This document shows, piece after piece, positions 53,926-64,000 of a stretch of 64,000 bases of DNA; positions within the stretch are counted from its first letter, which is position 1; each line of letters starts with the position of its first letter. The DNA is from Puccinia triticina (taxonomy: Eukaryota > Basidiomycota > Pucciniomycetes > Pucciniales > Pucciniaceae): NCBI RefSeq assembly GCF_026914185.1, contig NC_070569.1:1736001-1800000 (forward strand). The letters are read 5' to 3'. The notes beneath the pieces were generated by a model. It made no database searches and was not told the origin of the DNA. It saw only the letters and a list, made by a program, of their open reading frames with translations. Both the position numbers and the translations under genes were made by a program.

Positions 53926-54148
53926 CACTCCAAGGTTTTTTGGAGTGCGCTTCTGCGTACTCCAGCATTTCCTGGGGTGAAAATAGTTCACTCCAAAAAC
54001 CACGTCTTTTTGTAGTGAAATATTTTCACTGCAAGAAATGTTGAGTTGTCTGTTTGTCTGCTACCATGATGTATCACCACAGTATGGCGGGCTGTTGGAT
54101 TGACTCATGAGCACTACCAACCAACCACCCAGCTGGCAGCCACAAGCA

Positions 54149-54179
<31 letters not shown>

Positions 54180-54303
54180 AGTATGTGTCTCAGCATGGCT
54201 GAGGTTGTGAGTTTGACTCTCACCAGACACATCTTCATTCTACAGTCATTACAAGAAATGCTGGAGTGCACGCCTGTGCACTCCAAAAAAACCTTGGAGT
54301 GTA
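53924..54303. mobile_element. TIR element enclosing a tRNA-like sequence
   Basis: Ends of about 50 bp are inverted copies (TGCACTCCAAGGTTTTTTGG at left, its complement at right), each also containing an internal hairpin with CACTCCAA/TTGGAGTG. The outer edges blur into the flanks, so the exact termini and target duplication are unclear. The middle holds a tRNA-like segment at 54146-54230. Confidence 0.6.
54146..54230 (+). ncRNA. tRNA-like sequence (degenerate, long variable arm; SINE head or tRNA relic)
   Basis: A D-arm GCC-TAGTCGGTAAA-GGC matches an A box. A T-arm GTGAG-TTTGACT-CTCAC matches a B box. A stem-loop CTCAG-CATGG-CTGAG sits where the long variable arm of tRNA-Ser/Leu would be. 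The acceptor stem pairs only partly (TCTG/CAGA), so it is not a functional tRNA. Confidence 0.55.
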
Positions 54304-54714
54304 CAGCTTTTTTGGTGTGTGCAGGGGATTTTTTTGGTGTGCAAAAAGACAGAACCTAAAAAAAAGGAGTTGAATGTTTTTTTTTTTTCACTCCCTGTGT
54401 TTTGACAAGGGCGCTGCTCCACACTCTGCCCAGCGCAAGAGACGGATTGATTTACATATAAGGTGGAGGACTTGTGACATGTTAAGTTAGATTCATCCCG
54501 CCTGCGGAGTCGGGTTCGGGGTCGGGGGCTCTCACCCGGGGGCTTGGGGTACAGGCCTCGACCTCCGCAGACCATCGGGATCATTGATCATCAATCCTCC
54601 CTCCTAGCCAGCACGCCCTCCTCTCCGGAACAGAGCCCTACCTAGCCCTACCCAGCCGAAAACAACCAAGTCGAGACTACGCTTAATCGATTCATCAAAT
54701 CCCTTCGCTAGTTG
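54304..54714 (+). promoter_or_regulatory. Upstream region of the BZW gene
   Basis: There are AT-rich runs at 54320-54390, then GC-rich DNA and TCCTCCCTCCTAGCC before the start. No TATA box is clear. The likely 5' UTR includes GATCATCAATCC and ends CTAGTTGATG. Confidence 0.4.
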
Positions 54715-56567
54715 ATGTCTGCCGCTGCTGCTGCTAAGCCCAGTCTTGCCGGTGTCCGGAACAAACAACGGTCAGTGCTCTCTGTTATTTATCACCCGAT
54801 CGAACTCGAAACTGAACATCTCTTGCTGTTCTTGTTGGCTGGCCTGTCCTTGCCTTCCAACACATATCAGAAAAGGCGTCGCCAAAGCTGCAGCTAAATT
54901 CGAGCCCGAAGGTATGTAGATTCACATAAACACTTTTTCCTGCTCGCTCGATCCAACGAACAAGCTTTTGAAAACGTTGATGATCGGCCTTATTGACCCG
55001 AAACTCACATTTCTCCTTGTATACGTATCACAGAATTTCGCGATCAGATCCTCAAACATCTCTCGACTTTACCACCCAACGATCTTGATGCAGTAGCTGC
55101 CAAACTCGACACACTCGGAAACCAACTAGACTACCGTAAATATGAAGGCCCCTTGTTCGAGGTCCTCCTCGTCGGTGGTATCCTCGCTCCCGGTGGAAGC
55201 TTTGTCGATGATGGTGCAGAAAGAAGCCCGTTTAGTATACTGACAAGTACCCAATATCCAATCGATCAAGCCGATATGAAGAAACACGTCGATGTCTTCA
55301 ACAAGCTCATCAGAAGGTTCACCCTCCCCCTACCTATATCAGCACACTCCTGCTAACTTTTTTTCGTTAACTCATTTCAGATACAAGTACTTGCAAAAGA
55401 TCTTCGAAGAGAACGCTCTCACCGGCTTACTTCAGTACATCAACAAGTTTGAAGGACCTGACCTCGAGAAGCTGGCCTACTCCTTGGCCTTATTCATGTC
55501 TACCGCATTGACGAGCTCAAATGTCCTCTTAACTTTGCAGAAGGAGCATTTGGTTAAAGATGGTAAATAGTCGGCACCCTCACAGTTTCTTTGTTTCCAT
55601 TAGACTCGATTTATTAACAATATGTATCCTGCAGGCGTCTCTTTAAACTTCATCACCAAAGTTTTTACAGCCTATTTACAGGTTGAGTCAGCAGACCATC
55701 TCTCGGGAGCTCTTCGTCGGGGTGGGGTCGTGGACATGTACGGCTTCTTCCCGCCCCACAAACGCGAGCCATCTGATTTGGAGGCCCACTTCAAAGCAGC
55801 AAAGTTGGACGCGATCGTCGCGTATGCCCACAAACAGCGAAGCGGGCAAGTAAGAGACGAGACCTTGGTCAGGCTCCGAGAGATGGTTGCTTCAGAGGAC
55901 CCACAGAGCGAGGTTTGGCCGTCTTACCAGTCTCCCTCGGTAGATGTGATCAGCGCTAACACTTGCTTATTTCGTGTAGATCATCAGCTTCTTGCAAGAG
56001 CAAGCACAAAGCGGATTGATTCCTGATGTCGACTTCATCGCCTTGGTATGGCACGGCCTGATGGATAGACTAGACATGGGCAGTCGACCGGATCAGATTG
56101 TCGACATGGTCGTCAGAGCAGTCGTCGTAAGCATTTCTTTGATTTAGCTATCCCAAAGTACATATGCTCATAAATTGGTTTTTGTGGTTTGCTCTGCAGG
56201 CTGTAGCCCCTGTATTGGCTGCCTTTTGCAAGAACGCTAGGACTCAAATCTCGATGATTAACACTATTCAAGTCTGGGCCTACGAGTCAGTAGGCTTTTG
56301 ATCTTCTGTCCTGCGCTTGATAGAGATCACTTTTTTTATGACTGACTTTGCTGACACCTGTGTGTTCCTAGGAACACGAAAGTGATGGGGGCGTTTGCAA
56401 AGATCATCAAGGAGCTCTACGCGCACGATGCGCTTAGTGAACAGGCGATCTTGTACTGGCATAGCAAGGGCAGCAAGGCCCAGGCCCGCCAACACTTCCT
56501 CAAATCGACTGAGCCCCTGGTCAAGTTCTTGAAAGAACAAGATGAGGACGATGATGATGATGAGTGA
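54715..56567 (+). CDS. BZW: BZW/eIF5-mimic protein (W2 domain), 8 exons
   Basis: This translation regulator is related to eIF5; it binds eIF2 and eIF3 through its C-terminal W2 (HEAT-like) domain, competes with eIF5 and raises start-codon stringency. Exons by splice sites and reading frame: 54715-54770, 54871-54911, 55034-55316, 55381-55562, 55635-55912, 55980-56126, 56200-56285, 56372-56567. These give 422 residues, the usual family length (about 419). Recognisable blocks are FEVLLVGGILAPGGS, FNKLIRRYKYLQKIFEENAL, SLNFITKVFTAYL, and in the W2 part ISMINTIQVWAYENTKVM, ILYWHSKGS and FLKSTEPLVKFLKEQ. The acidic tail DEDDDDDE follows. All introns are short (64-122 nt) with GT-AG ends. It is the only housekeeping gene in the window and looks intact. 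Confidence 0.92.
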
Positions 56568-57483
56568 TGATACATGGGTTCTGTTCATGGGACTTGTATT
56601 ACTCTTCTTTCTTTCCCTTGGTCTGTCTTATGATATCAGGCCCTTGAGGGGGAGAGTTTCTCTCTCTCTCAGTCATCTTGAATCTTCATCGTCATCATTA
56701 GCTGTCCTCGCAAGAACCTCAGGTCATCTAGATACATTCTTTTCTCCTATTATGCAAGCTTATTAGGACTCTCTATAGCTTGGAAGAATGGTTCGATCTG
56801 ATAGTTGTTGTGTTGTTGGGGCAGCTGAGGCCGCTGGTTCAGAGCACAGTGATCATGATACTTTACTGAGGTTATTCACTCTCTTGTAGTGTTCAGTCAT
56901 CAAGCAGATCTTGTGAATTGGGCAAAGTTGACATGTCCCAGGAACATCATATGGACTGTCAATGTCTTTTTATGGGTCTACTACTCTAGCAACAATGGAT
57001 TACAGAAAACCAGATCATTTTTCTTGCATCTCTCTTCTTGTAATTCATCATACATCAAATGAATAATCATTGAACTTGAACTATGACTCCAAACTCAAAG
57101 GTATTCAAGCTTGAATTCACTTGAGATCAGAATCAATGGCAACAATGCCACATAGATATTGGTCCTTATGTTGGATACGCTGAAAGGATGACAGGTGACT
57201 TTGTGTGATGCAAGGTGTTACAAAAGTCCTGATAGAAGCATGTGTTTCCACTGGCCCGGTTGATGCTTAAATTGAGATGGAGGAGAGACAATCATTTTGG
57301 CTTGCTTGAATCCTGCATACTGCATCTCCCAAAATGATAACACTTGTTGTTCAATGTCTCCAACAGGCCCTTGATATTGCCATTGGCAAGAAATGGTTCT
57401 ACTTTGGTCAGTATTTTCTGTTGAAAAACTTTGCTTCCAAGCAGTTTCTCTGATTACCAATTTTTGCCACTGACTGTCACATT
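56568..57483. other. 3' flank of BZW, no gene seen
   Basis: T-rich, intergenic DNA follows the stop codon. The short open frames show no motif or family likeness. Confidence 0.5.
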
Positions 57484-57683
57484 CACCAGGAAAAATAAAG
57501 TGTCACCAGACATCAGGTGAAATCAAGCAACAATGGCTGTCACTTTTTTCCAGCTCTGGTGCTACCACAACTAGGCTAGAATGGCCCCTTTGTTTCCTAC
57601 AAGAGCCTGTGCAACTGGTGGGTAGCTCATTGGACTTGGGCTGATGTCACCGGTAGTCTAGTGATAGTTTATTTTTCCTGGTG
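57484..57683. mobile_element. MITE M2 (CACCAGGAAAAAT ends)
   Basis: This 200-bp element starts CACCAGGAAAAATAAAG and ends with the complement (TATTTTTCCTGGTG), the same family as M1. Flanks are ATT on the left and ATA on the right, a possible 3-bp duplication with one change. Confidence 0.75.
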
Positions 57684-58832
57684 ATATTTGTCATCTGTTT
57701 TGCAGGAAATGACTTGGCTGGAAATAGGTATGTATGTCTCAGTCAAATTGCTTAAAATGCTGCTTGCTGAACATTTGGGTAACTCTTTTGGATGTACACA
57801 CAGGCTCAGCTACTATGAGAAGCATCTAATTGCAGTTGGTGGCCTTTTGATTGATGAAAGTGATTCTGTTGGAATTCTCTCACCTCAATCCCATTGTTTA
57901 CTGAATAAAATCCATGTATAGATCATTAAGTGAGCATTACTAGTAAGATTAATCATACAGCTTCTCACACCTTGTAGTCTTGAACCCTGAGTAGTAGAGA
58001 TTGTCATGTCATTTTATCTTCATGTGTAGACTCCGCAAAATTATCTTGTTGATATCTAATTCATTTTGCATCAACCACATCTTTGCCGCATGTACTTAGT
58101 CTATTTATACCATATCCTAACCATGCAAATCAAACCCATTGGTTCTCTTCTATTTTTTCCACCATGTCAATCCCAGAACTGCATCTGGTCAGACTCCCTC
58201 TCACAAGCCATCCATCTTCCTGTCATTTGTGACAGTTCTCTCATTTTTTCCGCATCCCTGATCTCACAAGCTTAACAAGACCCGCGAGCACCACAAGTTG
58301 TGTAGGTGCAAGCGGGGCTTATGACCAAAAGGAACATGTTTGCGTGAGGCTATCTTGGAAATAGGGGTACAGTTTTGCCGCTTCCAATTCACAAATCCCC
58401 ACAATATGTAATTATTTTCCTGTTTTATCCCAGCTAAGCACTGGGATCTTGGCTATCTTTCTGTCCGCTCAGTTTCTCTCCAACTGGTTTTGTATTTTTC
58501 TATCTTTTTTTGAAGTTGCCAACTCCTTCAAGTTGGGTTGGCCCTTTACCAATTTTTTCCTTTTGGCAACTAGGGTTTTGGTAGGAAGTCGAGGTAGCTG
58601 ACCACTTCCAACCAGCGGAAAAACCCAAAATCCAAGAATTGGAAAGATTATTGGGCATGATGGAGATGGAATATAGGTATTCTGAGCAGACGTGATCAAC
58701 AAGAATATGCTCAAGCTCACATGGTCAGGAGGAATCATGAACTTGGTTGATACTGAAAGTGCTGTGGAGGAATAACATCCTTCACCACCAAAATTGGTGA
58801 ATGCTCTCACGCCAACACAAGCCAATAGTTCA
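57684..58832. other. Intergenic stretch with a short hairpin
   Basis: No gene is supported. Bases 58272-58322 form a hairpin (AAGACCCGC...GCACC / GGTGC...GCGGGGCTTA) similar in outer sequence to the one at 58833-58920. Confidence 0.45.
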
Positions 58833-58920
58833 TAAGCCCCCTCCACGCGGGAGAGATCACAGTGCTACACTTCTCTCCCCAGGTAAAATCTGCCTGCGCC
58901 GCAGCGTGGACGGGGGCTTA
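58833..58920. repeat. Short inverted-repeat element (TAAGCCCCC...GGGGGCTTA)
   Basis: This 88-bp unit has arms TAAGCCCCCTCCACGC and GCGTGGACGGGGGCTTA. It lies just left of W3. A second hairpin of similar design is at 58272-58322, so it may be a tiny MITE family. Confidence 0.55.
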
Positions 58921-58941
58921 GTTAAGTTTGCTGATCTCAGG

Positions 58942-59327
58942 CAACAGTGGGCCCCTACGCTACGCCAAAAAATGAGCTAACAGCAAATTACGCGGCCCTT
59001 TCCGCAGCATTGAACCACTTAAACTGGTGAGAATATTCTAGGAGCCTCCCTGATCAAAATGGTCCAGCAGGACCATTGCATCAGGGAGTCAGAACATCCT
59101 GGTTACCAGATGCAGAGCCAAAATTCCATTTTGAGGACAGTTCAGCTAACATGTTCTGTTTTGCAGCATTCAACTGCTTGCCTTGTGTGGATTGAACTAT
59201 AAGCCTCCAAGAGGGATCAGTCAATTAGGCCTGCACAATTCAGGGATTTTGGAAAATCCTGATGCCAGCTGCGCCGCTGTAATTGTCAGTTAGCTGATTT
59301 CTAGTGCAGCGTAGCGGCCCACCGTTG
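58942..59327. mobile_element. Word-repeat TIR element W3
   Basis: This 386-bp element has ends CAACAGTGGGCC...GGCCCACCGTTG and a 7-bp duplication TCTCAGG at 58935-58941 and 59328-59334. Subterminal CTACGCTACGC and GCAGCGTAGCG words are as in W1, but the middle is ordinary sequence. Confidence 0.8.
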
Positions 59328-59534
59328 TCTCAGGCTACCCTGCTCCAGCCATAGCTTCAACAGATTCTAGTACAACTTGTTCAAACTGAGTTGATTTGTT
59401 AAACCAGATCACCAATTATACAAGTCTTACCATCCTTGGTGGTTATAATTATGTAGGATGGAGCAGGTAAATTATCTGTGTTTGTCTGCATCTCTGACAA
59501 TTCAATAGTATTAACAATTTTCCTTCACTCACAG

Positions 59535-59873
59535 CAGCAATGGGCCACTGCACTACACTAACCTTATTGGAAAATAACTGTTAGTTTAGTCATTTTATTT
59601 ACTCCCAAATTCATGTTATTTGTTATCTGAGATACCAGTATCCATACTAACAATAACAGGAAATAACAGCAATAACAACAATAACAGGCCTTTTATTGCT
59701 ACTAACAGGATACAATAACAGTTATTGATGTTATCCATCACTATTTCCTGGGCAAGTTCCTGTATTGTTAGCAACACAAAAAACAAGATAACAGAAAATG
59801 TTGTTATTGTTAGCTGGTTTTGGCTAAAATACACTACACTAACAAATAATGTTAGTGTATTGGCCCACCGTTG
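59535..59873. mobile_element. Word-repeat TIR element W4 (AACAATAAC type)
   Basis: This 339-bp element has ends CAGCAATGGGCC...GGCCCACCGTTG and a 7-bp duplication CTCACAG at 59528-59534 and 59874-59880. The interior is dominated by AACAATAAC/GTTATTGTTA words and complements, with CACTACACTAAC near each end. Confidence 0.8.
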
Positions 59874-59880
59874 CTCACAG

Positions 59881-60559
59881 GGCCTCTTCCCAGGCAATTT
59901 GTAAATTTTGAATTTGAATCATAATGATCCTACCCCATAGTTTTTGAGGAACTAAATGTGTAGCTATCTTGGACCATTGGAAATAGTGGTGCTTCTTCAG
60001 GTACCATACTCACCATTTACTGCCACAATGGTTGGCTTGGTTATCATTCACCCAAAAGCAGCTACCAACAATTGAGGTAGACAGCTCGGATGTATCAGCA
60101 ATGAGCCTCCCAATCAATGAGCTAACTGTGGGCTCCCTCATACAGGAATTACAAGCCAACCAGTTGTGACTTTCAAAAGTCAGGGAGTTAGAGCAACAGG
60201 AACAAGCCATAAAAAAAGTGCAATTAACACCAGAGAAAATCTTGGGGATTCATGAGAAACCCCTTACTGCCAGATCTCCATGCGTCCATTTGTGCCCCTC
60301 CGTCAATTTGCACAGGCTCTGAGGAACTAATTATTTTTGTTTTCTTCTGCCATTGACTAGGGGAGTCTATCAAACCTATTGGTGATCATGCAGAATTGGA
60401 CAGTAAAAAAGAAAAATGAGCATGATTGCTTTGTCTGCATTTACCCTTCAACCACAAACCAATCCTGATCAAACTTGGCAGCCACAGTTGTGGAAACCTC
60501 AGCTAACTCTCAGGAAATAGACCAACACCTGGTTCATCAAGAATTGCCAATCTCATTTG
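59881..60559. other. Intergenic stretch
   Basis: No gene is supported. The minus-strand open frame at 60010-60210 contains several Cys but no recognisable motif. Confidence 0.45.
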
Positions 60560-61437
60560 CACCAGTAAAATGAAATATTCAGTTGATGACAAGTGACATC
60601 ACACCTGCTCCAGCCAGCTACCCACCATCTATCCAATATCTATCCACTATCTACCCCAATCTCCCAACCATCTCCTCAACTTCCAAAATTTACCAAGGAG
60701 GTCCTGTTCAGTTTTTGATGAGCCCAACTGATCCTCAGTTCTGTCCAGCTGATACTCAGCTTTGGTACCCAGCTCATGCTCAGCTTTTATGCCCAGCTCA
60801 TACTCAGCTTTTTTACGCAGCTCACTCTCAGAATTGGAATAAAGCCTTTTGACCAGTCCTTGCCCAGGTGATGCTCAGCTTTGTACTAGTCCTGGCGCAG
60901 CTGATGCTCAGCTTTGTACCATTCCTTGCTCAGCCTTCTCTTAGTCCTGTCCCAGCTGACGCTCAGCTTTGACCCAGTCCTGGGCCAGCTGGCCCGCTGA
61001 TGCTCAGCTTGCTGAGTATCAGCTGACCCAGGCCAGGGAAAAAGATGGGAATCAGCTTGGACAGGATCAGAGCTGAAACTCAGCTAGGCTAGGGCCAAAG
61101 ATGAGCATCAGCTGAGCCACGGCCAAGGCTGAGCATCAGCTGTGCCAGGGCCAAAGACGATCATCAGGTGGCCGGTTCCAAAGTTGAGCATCAGCTGGGC
61201 CAAGGGAAAAACTGAGTATCAGCTGAGCTAGGGTAAAACCTAAGCATCAGCTGAGCCAGGGCCAAAGCTGAGGATCATCTGGTTTTTTCACATTGAGTGC
61301 TTTTATCCTGACACCTATCATGTGAGCCCTAGATGTGCTGGTGGAGAGGAGCAGCATTGGAGCAGTGTTGGAGCTGAAAACAAAGCTGTGTACAGTCATG
61401 TCAATTGCCATCAAGTGACTACTTTTTTTTCCTGGTG
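60560..61437. mobile_element. TIR element M3 with mirrored tandem-repeat arms
   Basis: This 878-bp element has ends CACCAGTAAAATG and ...TTTTTTTTCCTGGTG (M1/M2 family) and duplication TTG at 60557-60559 and 61438-61440. The interior (about 60690-61280) is an array of about 30-40-bp units with GCTGATGCTCAGCTTTG. It inverts near 61010 into units reading CTGAGCATCAGCTG. It is non-coding; the open frame 60583-60852 reads through the array. Confidence 0.8.
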
Positions 61438-61440
61438 TTG

Positions 61441-62508
61441 TTATCTCCATGAAAGTACTTTTGTAGAGGTCTCATTTTCTGTTACTTTTGTACACATACT
61501 TCCCTGCTTGTGCTGTTTGGTTTGAGTAAGAGGGAAGATTTGAAATTAAAAGGATTGAATGTGAATCAATAAGATTATACATATTATCTTTTAGCCAAAT
61601 AAAAATCCTGTTTTATTATTCTCATCAACACTGTTTGTCTTTTGTGAACTGCAAATCAACTAAATGGTGTGTTGATCTCAAATGAAGTTGATTGAGCTCT
61701 TCAGGTAATCTTCTGTTCCAATTCAGGTGGTAAATTACTGCCTTAAAGCAGAGCTTGCCACTGCCAATCACTCATGATTTCTGTCTTTGCAAGGAGTTTT
61801 CCCTGCGCTACATAGTGCCTTTGCCATGAGGGAGTCCAAGTATATGCAGCGCCAGCTAGCAATGCTATGTACCCTGCAGTCTCAAAATGTGCTTCTGTTG
61901 TCCAATTGCGGACGTCCACGCGCTGGAAGGTCCCCTCCGCAACTGCAGCTCCAGCCCCTTGGCGCCTTTCCAACAGCAAGCAATTGGCTGAAACTGACCT
62001 GATCACTTGATCCTATTTATTGGCACGCTTGACGCTTGGCTGGAATCTATTGCATCGTGCGTCTTCCCTTTCCCTCCATTGCTTTGACCTTCCTGGGCAG
62101 AATTCTTGATGGTACTCATGTCTCACCTTGGCACTAACATATTTGGCCGTTCTGTTTTTTCAGGACAAAACTAGTATGTTAAGCCCAGTTTGACCCCATA
62201 ACCAATCCACAATTCTTGGCCGGGGGGAGGCCTCTAGCCTAGCTCACGTGTGCGCAGGGGCTAGGCTACAAGACTTGCTTTACAATTTCCTCAGGTGCAC
62301 AGACCTGCACTTCCGGTAACAGAGCATGACTGTGACCCCCAAGCCCCGTAGGGGATTGGGATTTGTTTTCCCCCCTCGAGCCCAACTTCATCAACAAAAG
62401 TCTTCACGCTACCCATTTCAATATTTTCTTCCTTCACTAATCACACAGACAACCTCCTTGAGACTCAGGCAATAAGGCTGTGCCCCAAAAGCGGGGTTCA
62501 GGTCATGC
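61441..62508. other. Intergenic stretch before the copia element
   Basis: No gene is supported. Short frames at 61743-62006 show no motif. GC-rich short inverted words occur near 62220-62270 (CTAGCCTAG/CTAGGCTA). Confidence 0.45.
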
Positions 62509-63071
62509 TGTTGAAACTCGTTGTGACATGTCTCCCTTGACTCGCGCCATTGCTCGCGCCATTGCTCCGCGCTCTTTACACTGCGGCGCAACAACCTCGA
62601 TCTCATCAAACTAAACCTAATCTCTCAGCGTATCTTACTCTTCAAGATTGCTAGTGGTTCCTCATCGACTCTCAAACTTTAATCATCTGTCACCACTCTC
62701 AACCGAACTCAACATTACTTGTCAATCATCCTTGCGCCTCTCCTCAAACAAGATCAAGACTTCAAGACACTCACAGCGTCAACAACTTCCCGCCGACAAG
62801 TCTCCGCAAAGCTTTAGCTAGGCCCGCCTGTATATATAGCTTGCAACTTGGTGAGAAATGCGACCCTGCGTTTCCCGAAGACTCTCTTTGATTGGCTCAA
62901 CTTTACTAACTTCATTCTCCCATAGTCATTTTCCTTAGATCTTTGCGCACTTTCTTCCTTGACTTATACTGTTGTCCTTACTTTCTATCTGGGTTTGTTC
63001 TCTTATTCATTGTCTATATCATTCATCTACCACCGACAACTAATCTTCAATCTCAAACATTCAGCTCAACA
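62509..63071 (+). repeat. Probable copia 5' LTR
   Basis: A stretch from TGTTGAAACTCGTTGTGAC to CAGCTCAACA has short inverted ends (TGTTGA/TCAACA) and precedes a copia gag by about 200 bp. Promoter-like TATATATAG is at about 62831. With no second LTR in the window the boundaries are tentative. Confidence 0.45.
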
Positions 63072-63277
63072 ACAGTACTTGTCTAAATCTTTACTCTCAG
63101 TTGTTCTTCCACAGATAGCCATCTGTCTCAGGGTTTGTTTCTTTATCTTCTCTTCTACTTATATTACCCATTGTTTTCTTACAGTCAATTCTGTTAGTTT
63201 TTGGTCTTTTTGCTCTGAAATACAGTCTCAGGTTCTTTACGATTAACAGTCAAAACCCCAGAGACCGATCCACCTTT

Positions 63278-64000
63278 ATGTCCAGCGGCGATAACCCTGC
63301 TAAACCTCAACCAAGCTCTACCGCTGTCTTCAAAGACCAAAAACCTGTTTTGACAACTGCTTCATTTATGGACGGAATTCATAACTCTCTCATCAAGACT
63401 GTTGTCGAAGGGATTCCACTTCTGTCAATGGACAACTATACCTTATGGCAACAACGTACTTCAAATTTTCTTGATGTAGTTAAACTCAAAACCGATCTCA
63501 CCAGTCCTACCGGTGTTCTCAGCCCTGACAACAATGTCTATCTCAAGGCAATATTGGTAGTTAAACTTGAATCTTCCGTCCAAGCTAATGTTGTGAACTC
63601 AGCAAACGAGAACAACGCTCTATTGATCTGGAGCGCTATTGTCAAATTTTTCGCCTCCAATCAAACTTCGAACAAATCTCAGGTGTTCCAGTCATTCTTA
63701 AGGGCTCCATACACTCCTAGCGATGTATCTGGATTCATCACTGCCATGAAGACTTTTCAAACTCAGCTCATTGAAGTCAAATGGTTGTTCTCGGATGATG
63801 CGTTGGGCCATATGATTTTTCACAAGTTCCCTGCCGATATGAATGACATAGTTAATCAAATCACTCATTCCGACAAAGAACCATCAATTGATGTCGTCTT
63901 TGAGCATCTCAGGATTCACGAACACAACTCGGAAATTTGTGCTAGTTCCAGTGGATCAAAATCAAATCCTATAACTTTATACACTGACGAAGCAAAGAGA
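63278..64000 (+). CDS. Ty1/copia Gag (partial, runs off the window)
   Basis: An uninterrupted frame of 241 codons runs from ATG 63278 (MSSGDNPAKPQPSS) to the last base. It has the copia Gag core of the UBN2/gag-polypeptide type: NYTLWQQRTSNFLDVV, LIWSAIVKFFASN, FITAMKTFQTQLIEV, FHKFPADMNDIVNQI. The zinc knuckle and pol would lie to the right. Unlike the relic at 51404-52275 it has no stop, so this insertion is young. The leader 63072-63277 holds the likely primer site, which I cannot identify. Confidence 0.85.
   Translation, partial: MSSGDNPAKPQPSSTAVFKDQKPVLTTASFMDGIHNSLIKTVVEGIPLLSMDNYTLWQQRTSNFLDVVKLKTDLTSPTGVLSPDNNVYLKAILVVKLESSVQANVVNSANENNALLIWSAIVKFFASNQTSNKSQVFQSFLRAPYTPSDVSGFITAMKTFQTQLIEVKWLFSDDALGHMIFHKFPADMNDIVNQITHSDKEPSIDVVFEHLRIHEHNSEICASSSGSKSNPITLYTDEAKR

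Noticed and set aside
53660..54303. Helitron ends
   Set aside because: No TC start or CTRR end with a nearby hairpin was found; the paired inverted repeats fit a TIR element better.
56382..56567. BZW last exon as a separate small gene
   Set aside because: It joins in frame to seven upstream exons with GT-AG introns to give a protein of normal family length.

Overview
Most of this window is transposable-element DNA from a eukaryote with short introns. It is most likely a rust fungus (Pucciniales, Basidiomycota). The reasons are two Ty3/gypsy lineages and Ty1/copia gag genes in nested stacks, a single-exon cysteine-rich secreted protein of the kind abundant in rusts, and an intron-dense BZW/eIF5-mimic gene. 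Genus and species cannot be fixed from the sequence alone.

Layout. (1) 1-21658: an old minus-strand chromodomain gypsy element (A) whose reverse transcriptase is split by a non-autonomous CACTA-like DNA transposon (3622-15494; TSD TAA). That transposon holds a young gypsy element of the same family (B, 3672-13188; TSD ATACT) and a solo LTR (13967-14936; TSD ACAGT). A 3573-bp tandem duplication (1-3573 and 3574-7146) lies across the A/B reverse transcriptases. (2) 21659-23317: flanking repeats and a local duplication that preserves an empty-site paralogue of the next element. (3) 23318-47684: a three-level nest. Plus-strand gypsy D (TSD ACGC) contains plus-strand gypsy E (about 25972-42383), and E's gag contains minus-strand gag-only element C (28817-34530; TSD ACGGG). 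(4) 47685-53640: sparse DNA with one secreted-protein gene (49052-49564), a pogo-like MITE, two adjacent word-repeat elements and a decayed copia gag. (5) 53641-54303: a hairpin array and a TIR element enclosing a tRNA-like sequence. (6) 54715-56567: the only clear housekeeping gene, BZW/5MP, with 8 exons and 422 residues. (7) 56568-62508: MITE-rich intergenic DNA. (8) 62509-64000: the 5' end of a copia element whose gag runs off the window.

How the parts work. B, D and E encode the usual LTR-retrotransposon set: Gag, aspartic protease, RT, RNase H and integrase, with a chromodomain in B. C has only LTRs, primer site and Gag, and presumably depends on a relative such as B for enzymes. All three autonomous elements carry disabling stops; E also has a frameshift.

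Strongest leads. Four mutually similar predicted introns occur inside element D. A family of four TIR elements makes 7-bp target duplications and has word-repeat interiors. A 400-codon overlapping frame in the chromodomain family changes less between copies than the frame fused to Gag. E carries an apparently spliced antisense gene between two copies of its polypurine tract. D has a primer-binding site complementary to about 53 nt of a tRNA-Tyr. A secreted protein carries an AT-hook.
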